Part shown: in pieces, positions 25,620-35,128 of the stretch
How the letters are laid out: each line of letters starts with the position of its first letter
Numbering within the stretch: the first letter of the stretch is position 1
Origin: JAJVID01 sp963743425
Lineage (GTDB): Bacteria > Acidobacteriota > Blastocatellia > RBC074
DNA length: 64,000 nt
Direction: 5' to 3'
NCBI GenBank assembly: GCA_963743425.1
Contig: CAVUPU010000004.1
Coordinates: 496,001 to 560,000, forward strand
Notes under the pieces: generated by a model
Database searches by the model: none
The model's input: only the letters and a program-made list of their open reading frames with translations
What the model was told of the DNA's origin: nothing
Translations under genes and position numbers: made by a program

Positions 25620-27239
25620 ATGAGAACAGTAAAAAGCATGACGAATAGATTTTCACGGCTCAACTCGCGCGACCGGCGGGCGCCGGGTCTTCGGGACGAG
25701 CCACAAGCCGGGAAGCAGGACAGAGGATTTGCTCTGCGACTGTTCGCGCTACTCGGGCCCATCATTCTATTGATCATCGCCGCATTCGCCGTATGGGGAT
25801 CATTGCCTGCGGCAGCCGACTGCCCAGGCGCCCTGGTTCCCGGAGAAACAACGATGAGCATAACAATCGGCGGCCGGAACCGCACGTTCCTGGTCCATGT
25901 GCCGGCGAGTTACACGGGACGTTTCCCCGTCCCCCTCGTCCTGGACCTGCACGGCCTTACTGGAACCAGCAGCCAGCAGGCGAATCTGTCCGGCTTCCGA
26001 CAGAAGTCGGACGAGGTTGGATTTATCGTGGTCTGGCCCCAGGGGGTAAGTAACTCGTGGAATGGCTACGGCTGCTGCGGGACAGCGGATTCGCAGAACA
26101 TCGATGACCCTGCTTTCTTAAGGGCCATCGTTGATCGGATCGGTCAACTCGGCAAGATCAACCATAGCCGGATTTACATCACGGGCTTGTCGAACGGCGG
26201 TTTCATGACCCATCGAATGGCTTGCGAGGCGGCCGATATTTTCGCCGCGGCTGCGCCGGTGGCGGCGCCGCTCAACACCACCGCGTCCACATGCAGACCG
26301 GTGCGGCCAATCACTGTCGTCGCTTTCCATGGCTTGAATGATGGGGTTGTCAGCTACGGGGGCGGCGCTTTTCAGGGAGCGCAGAACAGCCTTACCACCT
26401 GGGCATCGCTCAACGGCTGTGTGGGCGGACGGACTGTGCTCGACCTCCCCGGGCCGGCCATGTGCGAGACATTCGAGACGTGCAACGATGGATCCGAGGC
26501 AGGGCTTTGTAGTCTCAACTCCGGCCATATTGTCTACACGGGCCAGACGGACCTTAATATCGCTGACTACGTTTGGGACAATGTGTTTAGCCCGCACACG
26601 CTCCCGCTGCCCGATCAGGACGACGACGGGATTCCGGATATGGATGACAACTGCGTTGCGATATCGAACCCCGACCAGGCCGACGCTGACGGCGACTGTA
26701 TAGGAGACGCATGCGACGGAGGCGGAGGTGGGGGTTGTAGTCCAGGCAACACCGGATTCCTGAGTCCGGCGGCCCAGGCGGCTGACACCGGCGGCGACAA
26801 CAATGGCTTTGAGGGCGTACCGACCAACGCCTTTGCTGACGGCGGCGGTGTGGCCACGAACAACAATGGCGCTGGCGACCGTCATCGCTACTTCAACTAC
26901 AATCTGACCACGCCGACCAATTGCAACGTGAGGGGCATCGAGGTTCGCCTCGATTGGCGGCTCAGCAGCACAATTGGAACGAACAGCATGAGCGTAGAGC
27001 TCTCGTCTGACGGGGGCGTGACGTGGACGGCAATGAAGATCGATACTGTCGAGACGACAGCCGAGCACACCACGGTTTTAGGATCGCCCACCGACGCCTG
27101 GGGTCGAAGCTGGACCGCAGCCGATCTGGGCAACGGAAACTTCAGGCTGAGAGTGACGTCCAACAGCAGTGGCTCTTTCAGCGACCAACGCGACTTCTTC
27201 CTCGACTGGGTAGCTGTACGGGTCACATTCGGACCATAA
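25620..27239 (+). CDS. Secreted PHB depolymerase/feruloyl esterase-like protein with calcium-binding and beta-sandwich domains
   Basis: 539 residues. An unusually long basic N-terminal leader is followed by a hydrophobic signal (about 40-62, 'AAADC'). The alpha/beta-hydrolase domain is of the LpqC/PHB depolymerase type: 'VPLVLDLHGLTG', 'GYGCCG', nucleophile motif 'GLSNGGFMTH' (GxSxG) and a late 'FHGLNDGVVSY'. Next comes a thrombospondin type 3 calcium repeat ('DQDDDGIPDMDDNC', 'DADGDCIGDACD'), a Gly-rich linker, and a C-terminal beta-sandwich domain of about 150 residues. It probably cleaves polyester or plant-wall esters outside the cell. Confidence 0.85.
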   Translation: MRTVKSMTNRFSRLNSRDRRAPGLRDEPQAGKQDRGFALRLFALLGPIILLIIAAFAVWGSLPAAADCPGALVPGETTMSITIGGRNRTFLVHVPASYTGRFPVPLVLDLHGLTGTSSQQANLSGFRQKSDEVGFIVVWPQGVSNSWNGYGCCGTADSQNIDDPAFLRAIVDRIGQLGKINHSRIYITGLSNGGFMTHRMACEAADIFAAAAPVAAPLNTTASTCRPVRPITVVAFHGLNDGVVSYGGGAFQGAQNSLTTWASLNGCVGGRTVLDLPGPAMCETFETCNDGSEAGLCSLNSGHIVYTGQTDLNIADYVWDNVFSPHTLPLPDQDDDGIPDMDDNCVAISNPDQADADGDCIGDACDGGGGGGCSPGNTGFLSPAAQAADTGGDNNGFEGVPTNAFADGGGVATNNNGAGDRHRYFNYNLTTPTNCNVRGIEVRLDWRLSSTIGTNSMSVELSSDGGVTWTAMKIDTVETTAEHTTVLGSPTDAWGRSWTAADLGNGNFRLRVTSNSSGSFSDQRDFFLDWVAVRVTFGP

Positions 27240-27265
27240 TGTAGGTTCGGGCCCGAGCGCTGGGT

Positions 27266-27295
27266 CGTGGCCTTCCATTCGGATGGAAGGCCACG
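27266..27295. terminator. 13-bp hairpin between convergent genes
   Basis: CGTGGCCTTCCAT-TCGG-ATGGAAGGCCACG lies between the esterase gene and the converging propeller gene. It lacks a T tract but position and stem strength suggest a shared terminator. Confidence 0.6.
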
Positions 27296-27358
27296 CCGGT
27301 GTCCCTTTTCGACGATAATGCCTGCTGCTCTGTCCCCGAAAATCTGACTGAATCGACA

Positions 27359-28673
27359 TTACCTTTCAAGCGACACGGAAATGATCTCTTCATCATTCCG
27401 CGCGATGATGTGGCGGTTTGCGTATGCCGGATGGGACCAGTTCACCACGCCCAGCTCGCGGCGGTTCCCCGGATTGGAAGTCGGCTTGATCAGTTGGGTC
27501 CGGCTGATCTCCTGATAGCCCTTCGCAGATAACTTCGCGATGATCAGCTCGCCCCGATCGTTGTTGATGAAGTAGCGGTCGCCATGTCGCACGATAAACC
27601 CGGACGCCCAGCGGGCCTTCTCCTTCGTCACTTCCATCGTCTCCCAGACGCGCTCTCCGGTCTTCAGGTTCAGACACCGGAACTGCCCGTAGCTGCAGAT
27701 CCCATAAATGTAGTCGCCGTCTATCACCGGAGTGTTGACGACTGTGTGTAGGCCATCGGTATTGATCTCGCTGTTGCTTTTTCCCTTCCAGATCACACTG
27801 GCATTTTCTCCCGCCAGATCCAGCAACATCGAGCCGTTGTAGAAAGAAGAGACCAACAGGCGCGACCCGCTCAGCACCGGCGTCGCCAGCGTCACGCCCA
27901 GATTGATCCGGTAAGGTTGCTGCCAATAGACCTTGCCCGTCGCCGGATCGAGCGCAACCACCGCGGTTGGGTGCCAGATGATCAACTGCCGGATTTTTCC
28001 CGCCTCGAAGATCACCGGTTGGGAGTATCCCTGTTCGGAATCCGACGGGAGCGCCCTCCAGATGTTCCTTGCCGGTCATTTTGTCGAAAGCCATTACCGT
28101 GGCGTCCGGCTGGCCGCCGACAATGGCGATCAAGCGGTCCCCGTCAACCAAGGGCGCGCTCGAAATTCCCCAGATCGGCATCTGCATCCCGTAGTCCTTT
28201 ACGTAATCCTTTTGCCAGATCACGACGCCCGTCCGAGCGTTGAGGCAGAGCAGCAAACCGCTCGCCCCGACGATGTAAACCCGGTCGCCATCAACAGTCG
28301 GCGTAGCGCGCGGCCCCGTGGCGTAGCTGATGCCTCTGTAATCCGCGTCCCACTCGCGCGTCCAGAGAATCTTGCCGGACTTCTCATCCAGGCAGAGGGC
28401 GCGCTCCGTCCCTTTCATTCCTGTAGACTTTTTGAAGTCCGTCACGAACACGCGTCCCGCGGCCACGGCCGGCCCGGCGAAACCGCCGTGTATCGGGACG
28501 CGCCAGGCGACTGTCAATCCTTTCTCCGGGAATTTGTCCAGGATGCCGGACTCGGTCCAGATTCCGCTTCGTCCTTTGCCACGCCACTCCGGCCAGTCCT
28601 CTGCAAAAACGGGGGCAAGAACAAGATTAAGGATGCACATCGCCGCTAACAGGTATCCGCCCATTCGTTTCAT
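27359..28673 (-). pseudogene. PQQ-like beta-propeller (BamB-like) secreted protein, one frameshift
   Basis: The first frame has a signal peptide and 'WPEWRGKGRSGIWTESGIL', 'GRVFVTDF', 'GKILWTREW', 'LLCLNARTGVVIWQKD', the repeat style of PQQ enzyme/BamB-like propellers (about 430 residues). At about 28055-28065 the frame shifts; the C-terminal half continues as 'ALDPATGKVYWQQPY', 'CLNLKTGERVW', 'RHGDRYFINNDRGELI'. One base too many or too few in 'CATCTGGAGG' explains it. Both halves are well conserved, so a very recent lesion or a sequencing error. Confidence 0.85.
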
Positions 28674-28840
28674 GTTTATCGATCTCCACTGCAGGTTGTT
28701 TTGAGTTCCAAGAGCGCCAATCCATTTACACCGCGCCGGATCATATAACCCGGTTCATAGTCCGGGAAAGCTTTCTTGAAAAAATTTCGCAACTTGTCAT
28801 TGAATTGCGGGAACGGTCTTCCGATTTTATACTCGCGCCC

Positions 28841-30076
28841 ATGAGCGACTCTCCTTCATCTGCCTGGTGGGACCGATCCACTCTGCGCCTGGATCGCCAA
28901 TCCCCGCACCTGCGCATTTTCTTCTCCACGGTTTTCGTTCGCGATCAGGATCGAAGCCTGCAATTTTTCGTGGACCAGCTCGGATTCTGTCTGGTCGCTG
29001 ATAACCGCTTTGAGGGCGGTGGCCGCTGGGTAGCGGTCGCCCCTCTGGATGGCAGCGCGATTCTTGCGCTTGTCGTTCCGGATCATGGCTCCGAAGAATA
29101 TGAACTGATTGGCCGGGCGAGGCAGATTGTTTTCATCACCGAAGATATCAATGTGGTGTATGAGGAGTGGCGTAAGCGCGGGGTTCGTTTTCAGCATCCG
29201 CCGCAGACACCTATCTGGGGCGGAATGTTCACAAGCTTCGAAGATGTGGATGGGAACTCCTTCGCGCTAGTAGCCTCCGACGAGATGAGCCGGGGAATCG
29301 AAGCGCAGCGCAGCGCCATCTCCGAGAGGCTGGAATCCGAACGCCGCGCCGCTCAGGAGCTGGAGATCGCAAAACAGGTGCAGGCTAGGCTCTTCCCCCA
29401 AACGCTGCCGTCTCTAAGGTCACTCGACTACGCCGGCATGTGCATCCAGGCTCGACAGGTCGGCGGCGATTACTACGATTTTCTCGACCTGGGTCGAGAT
29501 CGACTCGGGCTGGTGATCGGTGACATTTCAGGGAAAGGAATCGCCGCCGCTCTGATGATGGCCAATCTGCAGGCCAACCTGCGCAGTCAGTGCGCAATCG
29601 CCGTGGATCAGCCGCAGCGCCTCTTGCAATCGGTCAACCGGCTCTTTTACGAGAACACGACCGACAACGCCTACGCTACCTTCTTCTTCGCCGAATATGA
29701 CGATCGCACGAAACGTCTGCGCTACGCGAACTGTGGGCATCTATCCGCTCTGCTCCTCCGGAGGGATGACGCCCTTGAACGGCTCGATTCTACTTGCACT
29801 GTGCTGGGACTCTTCAAGGAATGGGATTGCTCGATAGGCGAAAACCAACTCCGCTCAGGTGACACACTCGCGCTCTACACCGACGGCGTAACCGAATCGT
29901 TCAACGATGCGGAAGAGGAGTTCGGAGAAGAGCGCCTGATCGAAGCGATGCGGCGGCGCCCTGAATCGTCTTCACAGGACTTACTTGCGGCGATTGTTGA
30001 TGACGTTCAGCGGTTCAGCCCTGATCAGCAGCGCGACGACATCACTCTGATAGTCGCCAGGAGCCGAGGAAGTTAG
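28841..30076 (+). CDS. VOC (glyoxalase-like) domain fused to PP2C-type phosphatase (RsbU/SpoIIE)
   Basis: About 411 residues. Residues 20-140 form a VOC-superfamily domain ('TVFVRDQDRSLQFFVDQLGF', 'FTSFEDVDGNSFALV'). A short helical linker follows ('EIAKQVQARLFPQTLP', the usual lead-in of these phosphatases), then a PP2C SpoIIE domain with 'GGDYYDFLDLGRDRLGLVIGDISGKGIAAALMM', 'YANCGHLSALLLR', 'LALYTDGVTESFN' and 'RDDITLIVAR'. Such phosphatases act in partner-switching control of sigma factors. The VOC part probably senses a small ligand or metal. No anti-sigma gene is adjacent. Start taken at the ATG at 28841. Confidence 0.88.
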   Translation: MSDSPSSAWWDRSTLRLDRQSPHLRIFFSTVFVRDQDRSLQFFVDQLGFCLVADNRFEGGGRWVAVAPLDGSAILALVVPDHGSEEYELIGRARQIVFITEDINVVYEEWRKRGVRFQHPPQTPIWGGMFTSFEDVDGNSFALVASDEMSRGIEAQRSAISERLESERRAAQELEIAKQVQARLFPQTLPSLRSLDYAGMCIQARQVGGDYYDFLDLGRDRLGLVIGDISGKGIAAALMMANLQANLRSQCAIAVDQPQRLLQSVNRLFYENTTDNAYATFFFAEYDDRTKRLRYANCGHLSALLLRRDDALERLDSTCTVLGLFKEWDCSIGENQLRSGDTLALYTDGVTESFNDAEEEFGEERLIEAMRRRPESSSQDLLAAIVDDVQRFSPDQQRDDITLIVARSRGS

Positions 30077-30102
30077 CGCCGTAGCTCAGGAACTTCTCAA
30101 GA

Positions 30103-30740
30103 ATGCCACGATCAACTACAAAATCATCGAGCGCGCGAGGCGGAAGCGGATCGAGCGATGCGCTCAGCTTGCGCGCGCTCAACCGCGCCACGCTGGAGCG
30201 GCAAATGCTCCTGCGTCGTTGGCGGATGCCGCTGCTTGACGCCATCGAGCGACTGGTCGGGTTGCAGGCGCAGACGACCCACTCGTGGTATCACGGACTG
30301 TGGACGCGTGTGGAAGGTTTCCAGCCGGAGCGTCTGGCCGAAATGCTTATCAACCGCCAGGTGACGCGAATCGCCCTGATGCGCTCGACAATTCACCTGG
30401 TTACATCCCGCGATTGTCTGTGGCTGCGCCCTCGCGCTTCCTGTACGACTACGACAACCTGCTGCTCTCCCACTCCGACCGATCCCGCTTCATCACTGAC
30501 GATTACCACAAGCAGGGCTTCACCATGGACGGCCCCATGCCCTGCATCGTGCTCATTGACGGCTTCACCAACGGAACCTGGAAGATCACCCGAAGCCGCA
30601 ATACCGCCACCCTCACCATCAAGCCGTTCATACGATTGTCAAAGAAAGATACCGCTGCGTTGACCGAGGAAGGCGCCCGCTTGCTATCCTTCGCAGCAGC
30701 GGACGCCGATACCCACGACATCCAGTTCACACCTCATTGA
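30103..30740 (+). pseudogene. Winged-helix (AlkZ/YcaQ-like) protein with internal deletion
   Basis: The first 110 codons match the winged-helix DNA-binding family related to DNA glycosylase AlkZ: 'ERLVGLQAQTTHSWYHGLW', 'ALMRSTIHLVTSRDCLWLRP'. The sequence then jumps, in another frame, to the C-terminal part: 'SRFLYDYDNLLLSHSDRSRF', 'VLIDGFTNGTWKI', 'LTIKPFIRLSKKD'. Full proteins have about 350-370 residues; roughly 150 from the middle are missing, including the region that carries the QxQ catalytic motif of AlkZ. The out-of-frame join marks a dead gene. It follows the PP2C gene by 26 bases. Confidence 0.8.
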
Positions 30741-30919
30741 TAAGCCGATCGCACATCGGCCGGCAAAGCCGCGTAGCAAGCCACAAACGTGAACCTCCAC
30801 GAGATAAGCCTGCGCACAGGGCGGTTGCGCGGATTGAGATTTTTTTGCAGGGCTGTAGACATTCTACGGGCCAGCGGGGTAGGATATCTACATCCTGAAT
30901 CTCATGAAAGGAAACGCCT

Positions 30920-31270
30920 ATGAAAGCGCGCTATCAAAACCGGATCGAGTTGTTGCAGGGGACGCTCGATCTGCTCATTCTCCAGACCCTGCAATGGGGG
31001 CCGCGCCACGGCTACGGCATCATCCAGGCGATTCGCATCGGCTCCGGCGAAGTGTTGCGGGTGGATACCGGCTCGCTCTATCCGGCGCTGCACCGGCTGG
31101 AGCGCAAGAAATGGATCAAGGCCGAATGGACAGTGTCGGAAAACAACCAGAAGGTCAAAACCTATCAACTGACTGCGGCAGGCAAGAAACAACTCGCGGC
31201 GGAACGATCCAATTGGGAGCGATTGACCGCAGCGATGGCGGGTATCCTGCATCCGCCGGAAGGAGCATGA
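30920..31270 (+). CDS. PadR-family transcriptional regulator
   Basis: 116 residues with the PadR winged helix: 'LLQGTLDLLILQTLQWGPRHGYGI', 'GSLYPALHRLERKKWIKAEW', 'YQLTAAGKKQL'. PadR proteins are dimeric repressors often tied to transport and detoxification genes. It ends 3 bases before a large permease gene; this PadR-permease pairing is characteristic of Acidobacteriota, where many such pairs occur per genome. It probably represses its own operon. Confidence 0.95.
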   Translation: MKARYQNRIELLQGTLDLLILQTLQWGPRHGYGIIQAIRIGSGEVLRVDTGSLYPALHRLERKKWIKAEWTVSENNQKVKTYQLTAAGKKQLAAERSNWERLTAAMAGILHPPEGA

Positions 31271-31273
31271 GGC

Positions 31274-34000
31274 ATGAAATTTTTGCGCTGGCGGCAACGC
31301 AAAGAAGATGAACTCGACGCCGAAATCCGCAACCATCTGGATGAAGCCATCCACGACCGCATCGAACGCGGCGAAACGCCGGACGAAGCGCGCTCCAATG
31401 CCTTGCGCGAATTCGGCAATGTCGGCCTGGTCAAAGAGGTCACGCGCGAGATGTGGGGCTGGGCCTCGCTTGAACGGTTGGGGCAGGACTTGCGGTTCGG
31501 GCTGCAGATGTTGCGGAAGAATCCGGGTTTTTCTTTGATTGCTGTACTCTTACTGGCGCTGGGTATCGGGGCGAACACGGCGATCTTCAGTGTTGTGAAT
31601 GCGGTGTTGCTGAAAACGCTGCCGGTCAAAGATCCGGAACGCCTCGTCCTGCTCAGCCGCATCGGCGGCGGCAGAGGCGCGCCAAACGATGACTTCGCCT
31701 ACAGCAGCTACGAACGCTTCCGCGAGCACGACCGGACGCTTTCCGGCGTGTTGGCGTATTACCCGTTGCGGTTGACCGTGAGCGTGGAGGGGCAGCCGGA
31801 ACCGGCGCTCATCGGGCAACTCGTGACCGGGAATTACTACGCGGTGTTGGGTGTTAACGCGGCGCGGGGGCGGCTGATTGCGCCAGACGATGATCGCGTG
31901 CCTGGCGCGCATCCGGTCTGTGTCATCAGCGACGGCTATTGGCAACGGCGGTTTGGGCGCGATCCGGCGATTGTGGGGAAGACGCTGCAACTCAGCGGCC
32001 ACCCGTTCACCGTCATCGGCGTGACGCCGCCGGAGTTCTTCGGCGCCGAAGTCGGCGCGGCGATGGACATCAGTATTCCACTGATGATGCGGGAGCAAGC
32101 GATGCCGAGGATGCGGCCTTTGGTGAACGACGCCAGAAATTGGTTTCGCATTATGGGACGGCTGCGGCCTGAAGCGACGCTGGAGCAGGCCCAGGCGAGT
32201 TTAGGCTTGCTCTATCAGCAACAGATGGCCGAACGGTTCGAGCGTCAGGCCGGCGCGCCGAAGGGAAAACAAGCCAATCCGGCGATGCTCGCGGAGAAGC
32301 TGCTGGTCACATCCGGCAGCCATGGGTTGTCTGCCTTGCGGCGGCAGTTCTCACAGTCGTTGTTCGTGCTGACGGGCGTCGTGGCGCTGGTGCTGTTGAT
32401 TGCCTGCGCCAATGTGGCGGGGTTGCTGCTGGCGCGAGCCGTGGCGCGGCGCAAAGAAACGGCCGTGCGGCTGGCATTGGGCGCGAGCCGCCCGCGCTTG
32501 ATTCGGCAACTGCTGACAGAGAGCATGCTGCTCGCCGGTCTCGGCGGTTTACTCGGCTTACTCCTGGCGTGGTGGTGCGCGCGGTTGTTCCTGCCGTTGT
32601 TGTCGCAGGGAGAAATCCCGCCGCATCTCAGCTTCAAACCCGACCTGCGAGTATTCGGGTTTACGGCGGCGGCGGCCTTGCTGACCGGCGTGCTGTTCGG
32701 CCTTGCGCCGGCCTTGTTGGCGACGCGCGTTGAATTGCACGCGGCGCTCAAACAGGACACTCACGCGACGAGTAGTCGCAGCGCACGCCTGAGCTTCGGC
32801 CAGGTTTTTGTCGTCGCGCAGGTCGCGCTGTCGTTGTTGTTGCTGGTCGGCGCCGGGCTGTTCGTGCGGAGCCTGCAAAAATTGCGGCAGGTAGAGACCG
32901 GCTTCGCGCGTGAAAATGTGCTGGTATTAAAGCTCGAACCGGTGGGCAGCGCCAGCAAATGGCGCGTGCGCTCCCAACTCATGGCCTTCTATAACGAACT
33001 GTTGCGGCGCGTGGAAACGCTGCCCGGCGTGAGGCGGGCAAGCCTGATCAGCTACAGCCCAATGAGTCCGCGTGAGTGGCTGATGATGGGTGATGGCCCG
33101 GAAAGCAGGAGTATCGTGACGGCGCCAGGCTATACACCGCCGCCCGGCGAAGAGATCTACACCCACTGGACGCAAGTCTATCCGAACTCCTTTGAAACAC
33201 TCGGCATTCCGCTCGTGGCGGGCCGCGACTTCAGCCCGCGGGACGACCAGCAAGCGCCGCGTGTGGCTGTCATAAACGAAAGCATGGCGCGCCGTTTCTT
33301 TGGGAATGAAAACCCCATAGGCCGGCGCTTCGGCCTATCCAATGGCGAGGTTGAAATCATCGGCGTGGTCAAAGACGCGAAATACAGAAATCTGCGCGAA
33401 CAGGAGCGCCCCATGTTTTACCTGTCCTTCGCTCAGCCTGGCTCCGACCGGGGGCAGATGACGCTGATCGTGAGAACCACGGGCGAGCAGACAGACGTGG
33501 CGGCAATCGCCGCCGCGATGCAGCGCGAAGCGCGGGCGCTCGATCCGGTGATGCCGATGTTTCAAGCCGAAACGCTCACCCGCCAAATGGATGCCTCGCT
33601 CGTGCGGGAACGCCTCGTCGCCACGTTGTCGAGCGCCTTCGGAATGCTGGCGCTCGTGCTGGCGTGTATCGGCTTGTACGGCCTGATGGCCTACGACATC
33701 GCGCGGCGCACGCACGAGATCGGCATTCGGATGGCATTGGGCGCCAGCGCCGGACGAGTCGTGCAGATGGCGCTCGGCGAAACCTTGTGGTTGGTGGGCA
33801 TCGGCCTCGTGCTCGGATTGGGCGCGGCGCTGGCCGCGACACGCTGGGTAAAAAGCCTGCTCTTCGGCTTGCAGCCGCACGATCCGCTGACGATGGGGCT
33901 GGCGGTGTTGACGTTGCTGGTAGTCGCGACTGTGGCGGGCTATCTGCCTGCGCGACGTGCGGCAAAAGTGGATCCGATGATTGCGCTGCGCCGTGAGTAA
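31274..34000 (+). CDS. ADOP-type ABC transporter permease (MacB/FtsX)
   Basis: 908 residues. An N-terminal helical segment ('DELDAEIRNHLDEAIHDRIERGETPDEAR') is followed by two MacB periplasmic core plus FtsX permease units: 'GFSLIAVLLLALGIGANTAIFSVVNAVLL', 'GHPFTVIGVTPPEFFGAEVG', 'LIACANVAGLLLARAVARRKETAVRLALGAS', and near the end 'DIARRTHEIGIRMALGASAGRVVQ', 'YLPARRAAKVDPMIALR'. This duplicated, ATPase-less permease is the acidobacterial duplicated orphan permease. Its partner ATPase is not in the window. Function unknown; probably envelope export. Cotranscribed with padR. Confidence 0.95.
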   Translation: MKFLRWRQRKEDELDAEIRNHLDEAIHDRIERGETPDEARSNALREFGNVGLVKEVTREMWGWASLERLGQDLRFGLQMLRKNPGFSLIAVLLLALGIGANTAIFSVVNAVLLKTLPVKDPERLVLLSRIGGGRGAPNDDFAYSSYERFREHDRTLSGVLAYYPLRLTVSVEGQPEPALIGQLVTGNYYAVLGVNAARGRLIAPDDDRVPGAHPVCVISDGYWQRRFGRDPAIVGKTLQLSGHPFTVIGVTPPEFFGAEVGAAMDISIPLMMREQAMPRMRPLVNDARNWFRIMGRLRPEATLEQAQASLGLLYQQQMAERFERQAGAPKGKQANPAMLAEKLLVTSGSHGLSALRRQFSQSLFVLTGVVALVLLIACANVAGLLLARAVARRKETAVRLALGASRPRLIRQLLTESMLLAGLGGLLGLLLAWWCARLFLPLLSQGEIPPHLSFKPDLRVFGFTAAAALLTGVLFGLAPALLATRVELHAALKQDTHATSSRSARLSFGQVFVVAQVALSLLLLVGAGLFVRSLQKLRQVETGFARENVLVLKLEPVGSASKWRVRSQLMAFYNELLRRVETLPGVRRASLISYSPMSPREWLMMGDGPESRSIVTAPGYTPPPGEEIYTHWTQVYPNSFETLGIPLVAGRDFSPRDDQQAPRVAVINESMARRFFGNENPIGRRFGLSNGEVEIIGVVKDAKYRNLREQERPMFYLSFAQPGSDRGQMTLIVRTTGEQTDVAAIAAAMQREARALDPVMPMFQAETLTRQMDASLVRERLVATLSSAFGMLALVLACIGLYGLMAYDIARRTHEIGIRMALGASAGRVVQMALGETLWLVGIGLVLGLGAALAATRWVKSLLFGLQPHDPLTMGLAVLTLLVVATVAGYLPARRAAKVDPMIALRRE

Positions 34001-34024
34001 TTGGCGCTGAAGGTAAATTCAAGG

Positions 34025-34564
34025 ATGAGCAAAGGCGAACTCCTCACAAGAATAACCGTCTGGTTAGCGCTCGCCGGATACGCGATCGGGGCCTCGGTCT
34101 ATTTGCTTTCTCGCGGAAGGCGGAGTTGGGATGTGGTGGCCCGGATGGCCTGGGCTATCGGATGCGTCAGCCTTCTCGCTCACGTGGCGTGCGCCTATCA
34201 CTTCTATCACAACTGGAGCAACGCGGCGGCTTACCGCGAAACGGCCCGCCAGACCGCTGAAGTAACCGGGCTTGATTGGGGCGGCGGGCTGTTCATCAAC
34301 TTTGCGCTGATCATCGGCTGGGTAATAGACGTCGCATGGTGGTTCCGAGGCCTGGACGCTTATCGCAACCGCCCACGATGGTTAACGCCCATTTGGCAAG
34401 GCTTTCTGATCTTCATGATCTTTAACGCCACCGTCGTATTTGAAACCGGCCCGTTGCGCTGGATCAGTTTGGGCCTTTATTTGTGGCTGGCCTTCTTGTG
34501 GCTACTCGTGAATTCGATGATGAAGAATGGGAAGGAGAATAAGGCGCTTGAAAATGTACCGTAG
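34025..34564 (+). CDS. Small integral membrane protein
   Basis: About 180 residues with four or five hydrophobic helices (first at 10-30) and an 'AYHFYHNWSNAAAYRETARQ' segment between helices 2 and 3. I do not recognise the family. Start at the ATG at 34025 (AAGGATG context). It lies 24 bases after the ADOP gene on the same strand and could be read from it. Function unknown. Confidence 0.7.
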   Translation: MSKGELLTRITVWLALAGYAIGASVYLLSRGRRSWDVVARMAWAIGCVSLLAHVACAYHFYHNWSNAAAYRETARQTAEVTGLDWGGGLFINFALIIGWVIDVAWWFRGLDAYRNRPRWLTPIWQGFLIFMIFNATVVFETGPLRWISLGLYLWLAFLWLLVNSMMKNGKENKALENVP

Positions 34565-34602
34565 GTTGTACAACCCATGCGGCTAACGCGTAAGCCGTAA
34601 GC

Positions 34603-34932
34603 CTACGGCAATGAAACGGTTCTTTGATCACCCAATTGCTCGGAATTGAGCGTGACTTTGTAGCTCTTAAGAAAGCGGGCGAAGGCTTTTCTGCTTTCCG
34701 TGATTGTTTTTCCCTTCTCTCGCAAGCTACGCAATGGATCTTTGAAAATCACTTGTCGGGCCTCTTTTGCCGCGCGCTCCAAGCATTGCAGCGTTGGGGG
34801 ATATTTCTGGCCTGAGTGCAGGCTGGCGTAGCGCGACAGAAATTTCAGCATCTCCCTGAGCGACTGCGCTCTGCCCTGACCCAAAAAGGGCAAGCCTGAC
34901 AGAACGGCCAACGGAGAATTCTGTTCGGTCAC
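34603..34932 (-). CDS. Hypothetical protein, doubtful
   Basis: A 109-residue basic frame with helical character ('KYPPTLQCLERAAKEARQVIF', 'SLREKGKTITESRKAFARFLKS'). The start region overlaps the beginning of the ADOP relic on the other strand, so the gene may be 5'-truncated by the same rearrangement. No family recognised. I keep it because the interior looks protein-like and nothing else occupies the stretch. Confidence 0.35.
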   Translation of the reverse strand: MTEQNSPLAVLSGLPFLGQGRAQSLREMLKFLSRYASLHSGQKYPPTLQCLERAAKEARQVIFKDPLRSLREKGKTITESRKAFARFLKSYKVTLNSEQLGDQRTVSLP

Positions 34933-35075
34933 ACCCGGTTATTTTTCGGCGATGGGAATTCCACTGATTCGAGGGCGGGGCTTTAGCGAACACGACATAG
35001 AAGGCGCGCTGCCGGTCGCCATCATTGACGAGCAACTGGCGCGCAAAGTGTTCGGTGATGAAGACCCTTTGAAAA
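34924..35075 (+). pseudogene. Fragment of a second ADOP permease
   Basis: About 50 codons read 'VTPGYFSAMGIPLIRGRGF', 'ALPVAIIDEQLARKVFGDEDPL', the periplasmic-core stretch that in the intact gene at 31274 reads 'SFETLGIPLVAGRDFS..VAVINESMARRFFGNENPI'. Both ends stop abruptly, so this is a relic of another family member, distinct in sequence from its neighbour. Confidence 0.85.
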
Positions 35076-35128
35076 ACCGCTCAGTCCGCCGATCCTCGAC
35101 CAGAACGGTTCCTCGAAGTTGTGAGCGA

